Shown here: piece after piece, positions 12,368 to 24,354 of the stretch
Numbering within the stretch: the first letter of the stretch is position 1
Layout of the letters: each line of letters starts with the position of its first letter
Source: Chalara sp. BL73
Taxonomy: Eukaryota > Ascomycota > Leotiomycetes > Helotiales
NCBI GenBank assembly: GCA_918026815.1
Contig: CAKJVC010000010.1
Span: 1,118,501 to 1,182,500, forward strand
Direction of reading: 5' to 3'
DNA: 64,000 nt
Notes under the pieces: generated by a model
Told to the model about the DNA's origin: nothing
Seen by the model: the letters and a program-made list of their open reading frames with translations, nothing else
The model's database searches: none
Position numbers and translations under genes: made by a program

Positions 12368-13270
12368 ATGGCCGTGCTCGATGATAGCGCACTCTCAATA
12401 GCTGCCAACATTACCGGCATCCTTACGTTCTGTGCCGCCGTACTTGCCGGCTTCTATGCTCGTTCTGTCAACCTTAGAAATGCTATTGACACGCAGGCCG
12501 AGTTGTCCCGCGCGCTTGACCAGCTCGACTTCTTGGAGACGGAAACGGATATGCTGAACAATGCATACATGGCTTCTCAGATCCGACAACCAGAGCGGCG
12601 GTACGGCAGTGGCGATTTTGTCTACTTCCAGGGGCTGTATGTTGCATCTCTACAAAGAATGAGAAGGATGAATAGCAATTTGGTTCAAAGTATCGCTGCC
12701 GTCACTGGTGGTGATCGTTATGACAGAATCGCCAGAATCAGAACGGCTGCGGCCTGGATGGGAGCCCGTGATCAGATTCATAGAGATATCGAGGAGCGAA
12801 AGGCAGAAAGTTCTCGCATCTTTCAGATTCAGTTGGCGATGTTATCCGCGTAGGTTTCTCATCGAGCCAAGGCCAACCGAGTATGCAGCTAATTGAATTG
12901 CACAATTAGAAAAATCGATGAGCTGTCGTACTACCAGAGAGATCACAATTTCAGATGCGAAAGCGTTGTGCATGAACTGGAGAGTCTCCAAGGAAACGTG
13001 GCCCGCATCAGTGGACTATCCCGCACCAAAGCGATTCCTGGTCCGAATGCAGAGTCGTCCAACGCTCGAATCTCTCACGTGCAGTAAATCCTATAGGCTT
13101 GGGTAACCTTATTATTGCCAGTACAGTAGCTGAAGAGTAGATTGCCTGATGTGTTTCATGGATGTGCCATGTACAGGCAACATGCTAATCTTTTAAATAG
13201 TGCTGTCAAGGCTGCTACAGCGTATCAGAGGCCTAACCTGGAGCCACTGCCGCCCCCAATACCACAATGA
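12368..13270 (+). CDS. Hypothetical protein with N-terminal membrane helix and coiled coil
   Basis: Three exons: 12368-12849, 12910-13083 and 13201-13270, sum 726 bases (241 codons); both introns are GT-AG and in phase. Residues about 9-32 (ALSIAANITGILTFCAAVLAGF) form one hydrophobic helix. It is followed by long heptad-rich helices (LSRALDQLDFLETETDMLNN, and later KIDELSYYQRDHNF with ESVVHELESLQG). The tail is proline-rich (LEPLPPPIPQ). This layout resembles uncharacterised ascomycete proteins whose N-terminal helix sometimes precedes signalling modules, but no such module is present here. Function unknown. The third exon is short and rests on one acceptor (AAATAG at 13200), so the C-terminus is less certain. 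Confidence 0.6.
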
Positions 13271-14167
13271 GCAAGGCGCCCCAGCAAAAAAGCAGCTGAA
13301 GTGGCCGGAATCCCTTGCAGAATTAGCGATAAGCTACATGCCGCTTATTTATTGATTTCCTCCTCTGAAGGGCTTGGGAGCGGCCCAGAGAGGGGCAAGT
13401 TCGTGCCATGATAACAAAACCACCGACATCCGCACGCAATTGTGGAGATATACCCTTTACCACGACGCTATCCACGCTACAATATCCCAATAGTCAATCA
13501 GGCCAAACTCTATCCGAGTTCGCGTTGCTAAGCATCTATCTCCAACTGCACTTTATCGGGGCTGAGACCAGACTCCACATTGATGTAAGAAGGATAGGAA
13601 AACAATAAAGCCTCCTGCGGGAATTGCCAATATACAGCCCACGCCCTCATGCAATTTTTTTTCCTTCTCTCTCTCTGAGAGAACTGCAGCTTCACAATTG
13701 ATCACCTAGCTTAGGCAAAGAGTTCTCCTGCCATTTTACCGTCACATCAAGTAGACCAATCAGTGGAACTGATACCTTATACCATTGCTTAACATTCCAT
13801 AGGTCTGGCGGCTCGGGAAGCATTATTGAAGGGAGTACAGAGTAGAGAGAAGACTTCCTCGCAATCCGGGTACGTGGTTCGCAGAAAATTGGTAGAAGGG
13901 TTGGCACAGTCAGCCAATTGTTGGGTACATACGTGGCTGTTAGCACTGGTTCGACTGGGGATGAAACTCCCAGTTGTGCTGTGAGATCACGGACGTAGAC
14001 TTTGAAGGACGCAAGAAGCGAAAAGAAGTGGATTTATGAAGCGAATCTCATGGCGGTCTCAGCCACCTCGGATATTGTATGTAGCATGCACGAGTTCCTC
14101 TCCATACCTACTAATAAGCCATCATAGAGAACCTAATAGAAAACTCTGTGATAATGGATTAGACAAA
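13271..14167. other. Intergenic with one possible orphan exon on the minus strand
   Basis: On the minus strand 14030-13692 reads as a continuous 110-codon frame ending in a stop (LTATYVPNNWLTVP, RKSSLYSVLPSIMLPEPPDLW, WQENSLPKLGDQL). It has reasonable amino-acid composition, but I could not find its start or an upstream exon, so I do not call a gene. The rest shows nothing. Confidence 0.3.
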
Positions 14168-15425
14168 ATGGAGGAAAAGAGAGCTTTGGATTCTGTTGCA
14201 CCTACGCGAATACCGAAGGATTCGAAGTCCCGAACTTCACTTTCACTTAGCCAGGACATAAAACAGGATATACGTAAGGACCTATGGGATAAGAACTTCA
14301 GACCAGAAAGCCCGCCTCCTCTTCCTGCCATTAGTTTTGATGATCCATTTCCAGCTGTGTCCATCAGTGCAGATGAATTCAAAAGTGGAGGCCTAAAGTT
14401 TAAATCGTCGAGAAATATTGCTCGAAAGGGTCTCACGTTCCATCTTTCTGAAGGCGATTTGAGAACGCTTCAAGAATTGAAGTCTGCGAACTCCAGCACC
14501 TCAACTCTGTTCAAAGATCCACAACATGAAATCACTATAGTGTTAACAACTCCTGAAGATGAAATTCCGCAATCCACGTTTTCTGAAGCAATGAAGTCCT
14601 GGCGGCAGGGCAAGGAACTCCTCAGTCACCTCTTTACCCGCTATGTCCCTTCAACAAAGTCGCATAAACACCACTTTGCTGATGCCCCCATCCGATAAAC
14701 AATTAGATCCCAGAAAATTTCGACAAGAGCAAGAAATCAAAGAGGTCCGGAAATGGTTAATTAACTTCATAAATTCCAAGGGCGATACCTTCCCTCGCAA
14801 AGTACGCCAGAGGATGATGGATGCTTACTCAATTCGAGAATTTGACCTTGCACCTGAAGCTGTAGCGAAATTTAACGCGGCGGAAAGAGACGAAGGGGTA
14901 AGCATCGACAACCTCGACGAACCTGACCCTAAGGAGGGTTTACGGCTTTTGAACAAGGCATTTCAAAGCCAGATCGACGATATCACTCCCAAAGGAATTG
15001 ATAGAACGCCATTGCCGATCCCACGAACTAAGAAAAACAGCAAATCCGTCACCCCGCGAGCAAAGTCCGTGCTGGTCACCATAACGGATGATGAAGAACC
15101 GCCACCGACATGGCTCGGTCCACTCATAAGCACATCTATGAACTCCCGAGACTCGCTGCTGAATGACCCACAGTTTCTAAAGAAATCCTACTCAACGCCC
15201 AACTTACATAAAGGATCCCGACCGCCGAAAAAGAAGCACGAATCTTCTAGCTCGATTCCGACGGTAGCAAGCGTGAGAGAGGATCTGAAACGGAGAGAAA
15301 AGGCATTTGAAAAGGAGAGGAGAGGAAGCGGATTCTGGGGCAAGTGGAGGGAACGTCTTGGTGGAGAATCAGACGGGGTCAGGGCTTTGAAGAAGAAGAG
15401 TATGCTTGCACCCGCCGCGATTTAA
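14168..15425 (+). CDS. Hypothetical basic, Ser/Pro-rich protein (two overlapping frames)
   Basis: A first open frame runs to 14698 (start MEEKRALDS at 14168; an in-frame ATG at 14036 is an alternative) and a second from about 14643 to 15425. The composition is alike: basic, serine- and proline-rich, with coiled-coil stretches (DPRKFRQEQEIKEVRKWL; VREDLKRREKAFEKERR). This suggests one protein of about 400 residues. The frames can be joined by an intron with a weak GTCACC donor near 14627 and the acceptor CAATTAG at 14706; otherwise there is a frameshift. No known domain; perhaps a cytoskeletal or septum-associated linker, but that is a guess. It ends FWGKWRERLGG and a basic tail. Confidence 0.55.
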
Positions 15426-16030
15426 AAGGTTGAAGCTATTTTTTTGGGCCAGAGTTTTGAAATATTTTACAGCTTTCAAGCATTTATTCATAGCATGGAG
15501 TTCGGAATACCCGCGTTTTCGGGAACAGGCATACATCGCCCAAGTTTAAACGCTTAGGATGGAATTGAACACACCTTTGGAAGTTTGGAGGTTCCTTGTA
15601 TATTACTCTATTCATCGTAATTTATTACTTTTTACTCATGGAGGCCGATGACCAGCCGCAGTAAGCCCTTCCTCTGTCGCCATAAGAAAAGGAAAAGGAA
15701 TATACGAGCAATCAATCTAGCTAACAGCTCCACACCCATGATGTGCACGCATCTTGTGGCTCACATTGGTACACATATATCATGTTTCCTCGAATAGAAA
15801 CTCATCAAATTCTTGAACTATCTGGAATTATGGAGTATCGCATCTATATCTTTAATGCTCCAAGCAGGTATGCCCGCTAACGCCGAATGTCCCATATATA
15901 CAGCCTTGCCCATGTTTTATACAACAACACCTCTAACCTAGTGATGGAGGCTGGTGACACCAGCAAAAGCATCACTCAAGCCCTACGTCCATCACGATAG
16001 CCACCCAATCCCCTCCCATCCGGGTGGAAG
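15426..16030. other. Intergenic between convergent genes
   Basis: 3' flanks of the hypothetical gene and the small mitochondrial-type gene; no gene or repeat recognised. Confidence 0.4.
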
Positions 16031-16368
16031 TCACATGTTCCCTTTGATCGCATATTCTGCTGCCAGCGGCCAGGCCAGGAAGCCAAACATCCAAGGGAAA
16101 TAGCTATGCTCGTTAGCGTACTACATGAAGATGGGGAATGGAGGGAAGGGTAGAGAATGACATACAAGACCGCAGCACCCGTTGCATGTCGACGTACGCG
16201 GCTCCAATCTGCCGGGGCGTGGTCCTTGACCGTGGAGTTCCGCTCGAAGATCTGAGCCTTTGCGGAATCGAGGGCGCTTCGGAAAGAGGTGCCCATGGAG
16301 AAGGCGCGTCTTTGTGCTGCTGGCGAGCGGACGAGGATGGCTGAGCGCCGGAGGATTGTTGAGTTCAT
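16031..16368 (-). CDS. Small mitochondrial-type membrane protein
   Basis: Two exons, 16368-16166 and 16103-16031, sum 276 bases (91 codons). The N-terminus MNSTILRRSAILVRSPAAQRRAF is rich in Arg, Ser and Ala without acidic residues, as in a mitochondrial presequence. Then comes FRSALDSAKAQIFERNSTVKDHAP, a basic VRRH segment, and a hydrophobic AAVFYFPWMFGFLAWPLAAEYA helix ending IKGNM. Size and layout suit a single-span inner-membrane protein such as a small respiratory-chain or supercomplex subunit, but I cannot name the family. The intron is GT-AG (GTATGT donor) and joins the membrane helix in phase. The divergent region upstream is rich in short ORFs that I regard as noise. Confidence 0.7.
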
Positions 16369-17464
16369 TGTTCTTATTATTTTGGTGTTGATTGAGGAGA
16401 GATGTTTCTTAATCTACAGAGCGGAGAGGGGATGTAGAGTGGAGTTTTGGCTTCTTTGGAGTGAAGTGGTGTTTTCTTTTTATGTGCTTGTTGATGGGTA
16501 GTAAATGAGGGGCAATTGCAGATGATCAGAACGAAATTTGGATTGCGAACCAAAGAATTTGTTGTACTGAACTCGATGCTCAGCCTTATTGATCGAGAGT
16601 TGTCGAATGGTCTGTCGTACGTCGAGTCGTGGTGGTTGTGGAAGAAATCTGGTTGGCAGGTTGTTGTTGCGTGTAAACAAAAATAGCCTGGCGCGGGGCA
16701 ACATCGTCACACGAGGGAATAAAACCTCGTTAACTCATATCGATAAGGCTTAGCAGTCCGCCACCCGCAGCCACATCTTCAGCACAGGCCTTGTTAAGTA
16801 AGATAAAATACGTTGTAATTACTGTAACCAATGCCTATACCTATGATGCCGACGCGATCACCAAGGCCGTACGCCACCATCATAAAGGGGGCTCCCACAC
16901 AGTGGCGCCTGCACACATCAGCGGACCAGCATCTTGATCCCAATCTGCAATACCGAAGTAAGTACTGTTGACGGAAATACTCGTATATAGGTTTCTTCCC
17001 TTGAAGACCCCCATCGAGAAGAACTGAATCGACATCACTAACACTAATCCATCTAGCAACCTGTTCAGCATGTGGTCGCAAAGATGTAAGATCATGAAAG
17101 TTACCCGCGTGTGCAGTGTACGGACTTCAGCTTATGTATGTCCGCCGCAAACCGTGATCCACTTAAACCCGCAAACTATGATCCACTCTTGCTCGTACCG
17201 AATCATCTCAGCAGATGCAGCCGTGGGGCAACGGTTTTCTTGGCTTTCTAGATTTTCGTCGAGTGGATCATTTCCACACCAAGTTTACGTATATCTTTTA
17301 GGCTGCAGACTTTGCTTTATAGCAGTGGTTCAGCCAATGTACTCATCCATCAACACTCCATTAAGCAATTTTGATTCGAGATACCAAATATTCTAGTGAC
17401 CTCTTGGACATCCTCAAACATTTTAATACGAATCACCATACATTGTGTTGATTTATCGCTCAAC
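16369..17464. other. Intergenic, no gene supported
   Basis: Lies between two divergent genes and so holds both promoters. Short ORFs on both strands (16480-17396) have no recognisable family and do not splice into one frame. Confidence 0.4.
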
Positions 17465-18199
17465 ATGGCATTTGCAATCCGAGCGGCGAGTCCGACCGAC
17501 CTGCCCTCTATAGCAACTCTTGATATCGCAGCTCACAAGCCAACATCAGCCCTTCTAAATATAGACCTACTTCCACCAGACGACATACACGCTCTGTACC
17601 TCTCCCGTTACGCGCACTTCCTGTCACAACCAGATCGTTATCAATTCCTTGTTGCCATTACATCTAAGAATGAAACCACACATGGTGGAGATATTGCAGG
17701 CTTCCTCGTAGGAGCGAGACCAAAACTAGAAAGTGTCCAAGAAGACGAATGGAACCCAACATTTCCAGAGGATGCGCCGGCGGAGAAGCTTGCATGGTTC
17801 TCGGGGTTGATGAAGTTGATGAAGGAGGACAAGATGAAGTATTTTAAGAACGATATGTGGGGTTCGCCGTCCAGTTCTCATAAAATCTTTCCGTTCCCCA
17901 CCTGCATCCTCCAGGATCGTCTACAAACATTGCGCTGACGCCAAACAGAACTCGAAGCTCTCGCAACGTCACCCTCTTACCAGCGTCGCGGAGTCGGCTC
18001 TCTTCTTCTAACCCACTGGCTACAAGAAGTCGACATCGCTCGTGGAACGCTATACGTTCGCGCCTCACGGTCTGGGCGTGGCTTGTACGAGAAACTCGGC
18101 TGCGTGAATAAGGGGGAGCACTCGGTCGACGTAAGCGATCGCGGATGGACGCAGCCTATTGTCAACACCAACATGATAAGAGCAGCCAAGGGCACGTGA
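17465..18199 (+). CDS. GNAT family N-acetyltransferase
   Basis: Two exons, 17465-17861 and 17949-18199, sum 648 bases (215 codons). The N-terminus MAFAIRAASPTDLPSIATLD is the usual first strand and helix of a GNAT fold. Motif A, the acetyl-CoA pyrophosphate loop, is LATSPSYQRRGVGSLLLTHWL (Q/R-x-x-G-x-G/A pattern, Q-R-R-G-V-G). Motif B follows with LYVRASRSGRGLYEKLGC. The insert with MKYFKNDMW before LEALATSP matches a fungal subfamily with larger N-terminal lobes. The substrate amine is unknown. The donor (GTTCGC at 17862) is weak, but the joined codon gives the conserved E-L-x-A-L-A-T. Confidence 0.85.
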
Positions 18200-18844
18200 T
18201 GTTTTAGCACTATTTTGGGTGTGAGTGATTTGCGATGTCTAAGCATGCGAGAGAACTATATTTAGGGCCAAACGTGGTTTTATATGATCGTTGGTGTAAG
18301 GAAACTGAGTAGCGTTTCCAGTATTCGCAGCATCGACGGCCTTTATCCGGCGAGCAAGACACGTGCCTCCAGCCACCCCACAAAATCAAACACGTCCCCC
18401 ATTCTCACCCCATGTTTGTGAATAACCCCAGATTCCCCGCTCCATCCTTCTTTTTATATCATCAAGACGTCAAGAATGAGCACGCGCAGCAACATCACCA
18501 CTCGCCCTAGCCGCTTATCTGACTTGATCCATCTAACTTGACTTGACCTAGCAGCCAACTCCAACCATCCCCTCATAGCCCTCTCGTTCCCTTATCCATT
18601 CCTTGCTACGAAACTCTTCCTCAAACCTCTACAGTACGGCTTCGCTAGACCGGAACGGTATCGCTTTCTGATTGCTACTTTTTGACATCTACACCTTTGT
18701 CTGAATCGGGCTCGGTTGTGGGTTTCGGGGCGGAAAAGGATGATTCGGGATGTGGAGAAGGGGAGGCGGTCGGATTCCCGATGTGAAATGAAGGGAAGCC
18801 AAAGATGAAGGTTGGGATTGGGAAAGCAGTAGGCACCTTCACTT
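18200..18844. other. Intergenic, no gene seen
   Basis: Pyrimidine-rich on the plus strand at 18400-18620; possible promoter-like composition but no gene to the right on that strand. Confidence 0.3.
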
Positions 18845-19620
18845 CTAGGCGTTGCCAATCCCGAGCACCGGGTCCTTTGGGCGTGTAACGCACAAAGTCA
18901 TTGCGTAAAACCGCTCCAGGTCTTTGCCGTTGAAGTAGCTGATATTTTTAGAGAATATATATCCCATTTTGGCGTTCTTAAAGACGCGGAATGTAGTCCA
19001 TAACTCCGTCGGTTCATCAAGGTCAATTTTGAGATGGCCCATAACGTCCTCTGCAGCAAATGGCCACGACCTGCTGTTGTATTCAGGGTGCTGACGGCAA
19101 AGATTGTCTAAGAATGGATATCCTGTCCAGGCATAAGGAGGCTCCACAAGATCCAGAAAGTTCAAGATTACCTTGAAAACTTGGAAACAATCTATTCGCG
19201 CGTGTTTCACATTTCCCGGGGCCCTCGAAAACCCTACAAGGAACACTTTCATTTTGTCGTCAAACCCACCCGTAAAACAGCGTCGTCGCATGTATCCAGA
19301 TACATAACTCCAGCCTGGTTCATAAATGCGACATGTCTTACTAAGTCTAATAATTAACGCCGTGCCATACGAAGCAAGAATTTGCTTGTACCAAACGAGG
19401 ATTCCCTTTTACGGAACGAGCGCTTGCTGGTTGATAAAGATACAATGCCTTGTCGTTCTTCCGTAAGTAGGTAAAATGCGTCCCTGGCTCGATAAAATCT
19501 TTCATCCACAACGAATGGGCGTTCGTCCACTGTAAAAGCCTCATCCAGAGTGGAAGATCTATTACGAGTGATGAGTTCGTCCTCAGTTGCAGGGTCGTTC
19601 CGCTTTATAGATTAGATTAG
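18845..19620 (-). CDS. Hypothetical protein, model incomplete, possible pseudogene
   Basis: A clear frame ends at 18845 and runs back to about 19375. It contains YEPGWSYVSGYMRRRCFTGGF, DDKMKVFLVGFSRAPGN, FLDLVEPPYAWTGYPFLDNL, EDVMGHLKIDLDEPTELW and KDLERFYAMTLCVTRP; these look like genuine protein. Upstream (19345-19620) a second frame (LWMRLLQWTNAHSLWMKDF; RKNDKALYLYQPAS) has similar quality but lies in another frame. No convincing GT-AG intron joins them, and an in-frame stop blocks direct extension. Either a short unusual intron or a frameshift separates them. I do not recognise the family; possibly a fungal F-box-associated or 2EXR-like protein. Confidence 0.4.
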
Positions 19621-21182
19621 TACCGAGGATCAAACAAGCGAAAAGTTACTCATTCAGATAAAAAACGATTCAGTATTGCATGTCGAACGCCCGCGCAGCT
19701 GCAAGTTCAAATTTAGAGCTTGTGGATCTAAGCAATGCCGAAGGATAGCTGTAGAACTTCCATAGAGCCGCTGACCAAGCCATGTTCGGTCCATAAATTG
19801 GCTGTAAGCATAATACGAGCGTTAATACACACGTAAAGCCCAGGTGACAAATTATCGACTTTTTCAGTAGCTCGAGCTGCATTACGGCCTGTATGTTGAG
19901 CCGTAATCCTGATTATTCCGGAATTGATCCAGGAGGTTATCTTGGTCGGTAACGCGATTTTTTTCTTCTTTAGTTCCTCCCACATGCCACGAGGATCTTT
20001 TGCCATGATATGCGGATTGATGCTCACCGACCTATTCCCCGATCTTCCACAAAACCAAGCTCCCGACCACACAGCACTCTGCTTACAACTACCGCCCTTT
20101 ACCCTCCGATGTCCACGTCTTGTTTGCGTAGGAGTTATCGTCAGGAACTGTTTCCATGTTAAGCAATTTCCCAAAGGTGCCCGAAAACAAAACTCACACT
20201 TATTCCCAAGCATCAAAGCTACGGTGAAGACCCTGTATTCACTTCCGGTTCTGCCTTTCACCCGCGGATTGGTGATCTTGAGTCGGTAAATGAATATTAA
20301 GGCTAGAAGAACCGCATTCTGTAGCACCCGGATAGTTGGTAAAATTGTCGCGACCCACTTGCGGAAAATGGTAGAAGGCATTGCTTCTTCTCGAAGTGCC
20401 TCCCTCGCCGTCCTAGACACTTCCATTGGCCGCAATTTCCTCTCTCTTCGCTTTACCCGGTCTCAATCCACGAATCCAAAATATCACATCTATCATTGAA
20501 CGCTCACCCTCGCCACCCCTTCACTGTCTCACTCTCTGTCTAACACCCTTGAGTCGACTCTCGCTATCCTCAGCGCCTCTAAACTTGATTCTCTCGAAAG
20601 TAACCCTCCACTTCTGCCCGCTCCCTCAGGACTGCCGACAAGAACATGCCCTCATAATACAATTCGAGCGGAGGAATTTAATAGAGCGAAACAGTGCCGA
20701 GCAGACATTCTTTCGCACATCAAACTTCAAGACATTACTAGAGGAATCTATTAGAATCAGTGCATTGAGAAACCGGTTGAGCGTGCTCTCGAATATGTCA
20801 GCAAAAGTTCCCAAAACTTCGCCAAGATTTCGAAAATGTATTGACCGAGGCGAAGGACCGGTTTTCTGTTATGGAGAGGCCTTCTATACCCGAGGACTGC
20901 AAGGCCTATTTCTCCCAATAAGACCTTGCTGAGTCTCGATATCTACAAAGCCACCAAAATAGCAGTCGATAGGCACTACGAAGAAGAGTACTTTCATAAC
21001 TCCATTACTTGGAAAGTGTTTAAAGACGTTTCCTCCGTTGCTATCTTGCGTATTCGAGCTGTAGTACAGAATCACAGAACTGAAATTCTCCTAAGTTCTT
21101 CCGAAAAAGTCGGCCACAAATACCTCCCCCCTTATGCCATCTTTTACTCTGATCTCTGTGCTTTAGGTTAAGAATCTTTCCC
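19621..21182. other. Gene-like fragments without a joined model
   Basis: The plus strand at 20650-21170 has successive coding-like stretches in changing frames (for example 20930-21170, LSLDIYKATKIAVDRHYEEEY and SSVAILRIRAVVQNHRTE; and near 20780-20860, ERALEYVSKSSQNFAKISKM). Stops separate the stretches. The minus strand at 19728-20435 has an open frame of 235 codons with no family features. I regard the plus-strand pieces as a possible decayed gene and do not call it. Confidence 0.3.
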
Positions 21183-22691
21183 CTAAGCTTCGAACTTGAG
21201 CATCCTCTTTGACTGCTGTTGTGCAATCCACTCCGCTTGCCACTGCTCCTGCATCGTGATTGCGTTCTGTCTTGCAGTCTCATTAAACACTATATTACCG
21301 AAAAACTCAACATCACCCTCATCCACACCCTTGTTAGGTGAAGTCGCGACTACATCTCGCTGGCCCAATTGAAGGTGCTCATCTCGCATATGGCCTACTG
21401 AGCGTTTGCCATTGCCCGACGCTGGACCCATGCTAACTATTGAACAAGAGGAGTTAGCTCTTACTAGACTATAAGCGAATCGATTTTGCTGTCAAAGACA
21501 CTGATTGATGAGCTTGTTGGCAATATTGCAAGCAAAGAAAATGTCTAAACGTGAAATTCTGCCCTCCCGTTACTTACCAGGCGGCGAATCTGGAACCCTA
21601 TGCGAGCATCGAGCCCCGGGAGTCAAATAACCCCTCATAAGGTTCCCAGCAACATTCTTCTGATTCTCTAGGCAGCGCCAATTACCCAAAGGATCAAGCC
21701 CTCCTGGTGATACAATCTCATACAATAAGTACTGGCACAGCTCGGCATAATCTTCTCCGTAGTCTATGCGTCAAAGATCAATATATTCCTTGGAGCGACT
21801 GCTGAGATAAAGGTTTAGGGGGAGACATACTAGCAGGACTGGCATCACAAGTGTCCTTGGCAACGGCGTCACGGAACTCCGCGGTTGAACTTGTAGGACC
21901 GTTAACACCATGGTCAGGACGTAATTGAAAATCAGCGGCGTGTCCAGCTTCGTGTATGAAAACGGAGGGTGTGGCGCGGCCTTTAAAAATAATGTCGCCG
22001 CCATTCATATATGCCCCCCCACTGGAATGTATTTTGTGGTTAGCAATTGACTTTATATGGGTCGAGACAGGAGAGGTGGATGGCTACCCGCGAGAAACGG
22101 CAATAACATGTCTAACGGCCCCGCGATAGCCAGCAGGAAGGCGGCCAAAGAGATCGATCATATCGATTTGACTAGATAACGACCACCAGTCAGCAAATTG
22201 TCCTCCAGGTCGGGCTAGGGGTCTTGAGATGACTGGTACCAACCTCAGATCTGCGTTATGGTGTCGACACATCGTCCAGGTGGTGTCGCAGTCAGAATAG
22301 TGAACATTGAAAACCTCGACATCATAAGGGCTAAGTCCCTCCTCCTGGATGCGCTCAAAACAGCTTTTAGGAATCCATCCCCAACCCCATGCGTCTATGC
22401 GCAGTTAGCAGTGGCTCTTGCCGAAACTTTCGAGAGCGGCGAATTAGAGTCGTTTTATTGAACACTAATAACATGACCCATGTTATGATATTATTTCTCT
22501 GCTTCTCAGAAATATAAATTAAGGAGATAGTTATACTAACCCCAATGAGATTGAGTAGGTTTAAGATAGTTCCAGAAAACCGGATCAAATCTGGACGTAA
22601 TGTCCTGGAGAAAGACTCTCTTGCCGTTTACTGCAACAGCAGACTGGCCGAATAGGAGCGTTGCAGCTACGACAGAGGTTGAAAGCAGCAT
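21183..22691 (-). CDS. Secreted HExxH protein, conidiation-specific protein 13-like
   Basis: Six exons: 22691-22541, 22394-22244, 22171-22088, 22021-21831, 21763-21578 and 21436-21183, sum 1017 bases (338 codons). The signal peptide is MLLSTSVVAATLLFGQSAVAV. The domain then reads LQDITSRFDPVFWNYLKPT, DVEVFNVHYSDCDTTWTMCRHH, QIDMIDLFGRLPAGYRGAVRHV, DIIFKGRATPSVFIHEAGHAAD, DYGEDYAELCQYLLYEIV and LDPLGNWRCLENQKNVAG. HEAGH fits the zinc-metalloprotease HExxH pattern; a third ligand may be D/E in EDYAE. The architecture resembles fungal secreted proteins annotated as conidiation-specific protein 13. Protease activity is not proven. Cysteines are paired, as in a secreted protein. All introns are GT-AG. 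Confidence 0.85.
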
Positions 22692-24136
22692 CTTCAATCA
22701 GAGGGCTAAAAAATAAAGATTAAGTGGTAGATAATGGACTAGAACTCAGGATGTTATTATCGAGTGGTTTCATCTAAATAAATGGACCATCTGGTACTTC
22801 TTATACCACAATTCTCATCAGCCCTATCAATATTGAAATTGTTCGTAAAATTGATCATTTTCCTAATTCAGCTACTTCTTATGCAAGGCCGTTCTCCCGG
22901 TACGAGCGCAGCTTCTGACAACAAAGGCGCGGGTCTTAAAAAGGAAACGAAAAATTGTACGGTCAGTTGCGATAATTGTCTATACGGCTAAGAATAGAGA
23001 ATGCGCCCGCATGCGTATTCGGCTATACAGGTAAGGTTTTGGATTGAAAAATACCGCCGATCCAATAAAGCTTAAGGGCATCGCCGTTAGAATGTTCTAA
23101 AATCTCACATAACCATTCGCCGTCTTATTCAAAAGTAACGTGTACGGCCATGTATAACGCTCCCTTTAATTACTGTTTGTACAGAGTGAGCACAGACCAT
23201 ATTAGCTCTGAAGGTCACTACGCAGTTTAGAACGCAGTTTCTGAATTAAGATTAGCCCTGTCCACCTTCCAAAAGATACGAAAGTGCAGAAGGATAAGAT
23301 CTTACTTTAAAAGTAAGCACTTGACTTTTGATGACCGCAGCAGCGTAGTAATTATTTCTTTTGCCTTTCTTTAATCGAATTTCTTAATAGTTGGAACACC
23401 GAGCAGTGCCAGCTGAAAGCCAACAGCGCCCAGAAACTCGATGTGGGTAGTCTTTCAATAACCGCTTATAATGAACCTTTATAGACTCGACCTTCATTTA
23501 CTCTTCGATCTGAGTCACGGTGGGGTTGTCAGCACCGAAACGCCTCAATTATGCTGCTGGTCCTTGACATTTTTTAGCCTAAAATTTCTAATTCAGCGCG
23601 TAAGCCAATCGAAAACAGGCGCCAAGATACGAATAATACGCCTTATGCAACGTCAATACCGTTGTCTTTTTAGGTAGACATACATCATATATAACATACG
23701 TTATTTTGTAACATTTTCACTCTTAGGGATTTTAGCCCTCGATCCTTCAATTTTGTAAGCGACAAGAGCTTCAAAGCCTATCCAAAATGTTATGTAAAAG
23801 ATCAAATGACAAAAAAGAGCGATGCTAGGTGTTTTTACTATAAAAGACGGTTCACTTGGCCCACCGTCTTATTGACTACCTTGCATAGCTGCCTCCCCCA
23901 AAAAAACCTTTGTCATTAGACACGTGGCTGTGGATAGTTGGTATTCTCCCTAGTACATCACACAACTGTTACGTAATTCGGCAAATGAGGTTTTCTACTA
24001 CTCGGCTTGTCTCTATTTTAGTTTGGCTTGGTACATCAGGTCGGAAATTACCGAGTGCCTAAGATCTACACGAGGAGTAACAAAAGGAAAGCGTCTAGTA
24101 AACCTGAGCTGAAAACGAAGAAAATAAGGTTCTGCT
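22692..24136. other. AT-rich gene desert
   Basis: About 1.4 kb rich in TA and with stops in all frames, consistent with old RIP-affected sequence at the left edge of the transposon zone. No ORF or repeat with a recognisable family. Confidence 0.4.
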
Positions 24137-24354
24137 GTAGGCTATGCAGGCGGGGACCCCATTTTCCTGATTAGGTATAGCTGGCAGCTTACCCCCACTT
24201 CCTCGAATGATGGCCCTGCTTGTAGTGTGTACAATATGTATCCCGGTATCCGCTATAGGCTATGCAGGCAGAGACCACATTTCCTTGATTAGGTATAGCC
24301 GGCGGCTTACCCCCACTTCCTCGATGTTGGCCCTGCTTGTAGTGTGTACAATTA
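24137..24354 (+). repeat. Tandem duplication, about 119-base unit, two copies
   Basis: Two direct copies, beginning at about 24137 and 24256 (AGGCTATGCAGGC...). They share the blocks GATTAGGTATAGC, GGCTTACCCCCACTTCCTCGA and GGCCCTGCTTGTAGTGTGTA. Differences are mostly C/T or G/A transitions. The duplication lies just left of the DUF3435 relic. Confidence 0.85.

Noticed and set aside
13692..14030. Minus-strand orphan exon
   Set aside because: Good composition but no start or partner exon found.
19728..20435. 235-codon minus-strand frame
   Set aside because: Long but without protein-family features; the opposite strand has equally good fragments. Left as unresolved.
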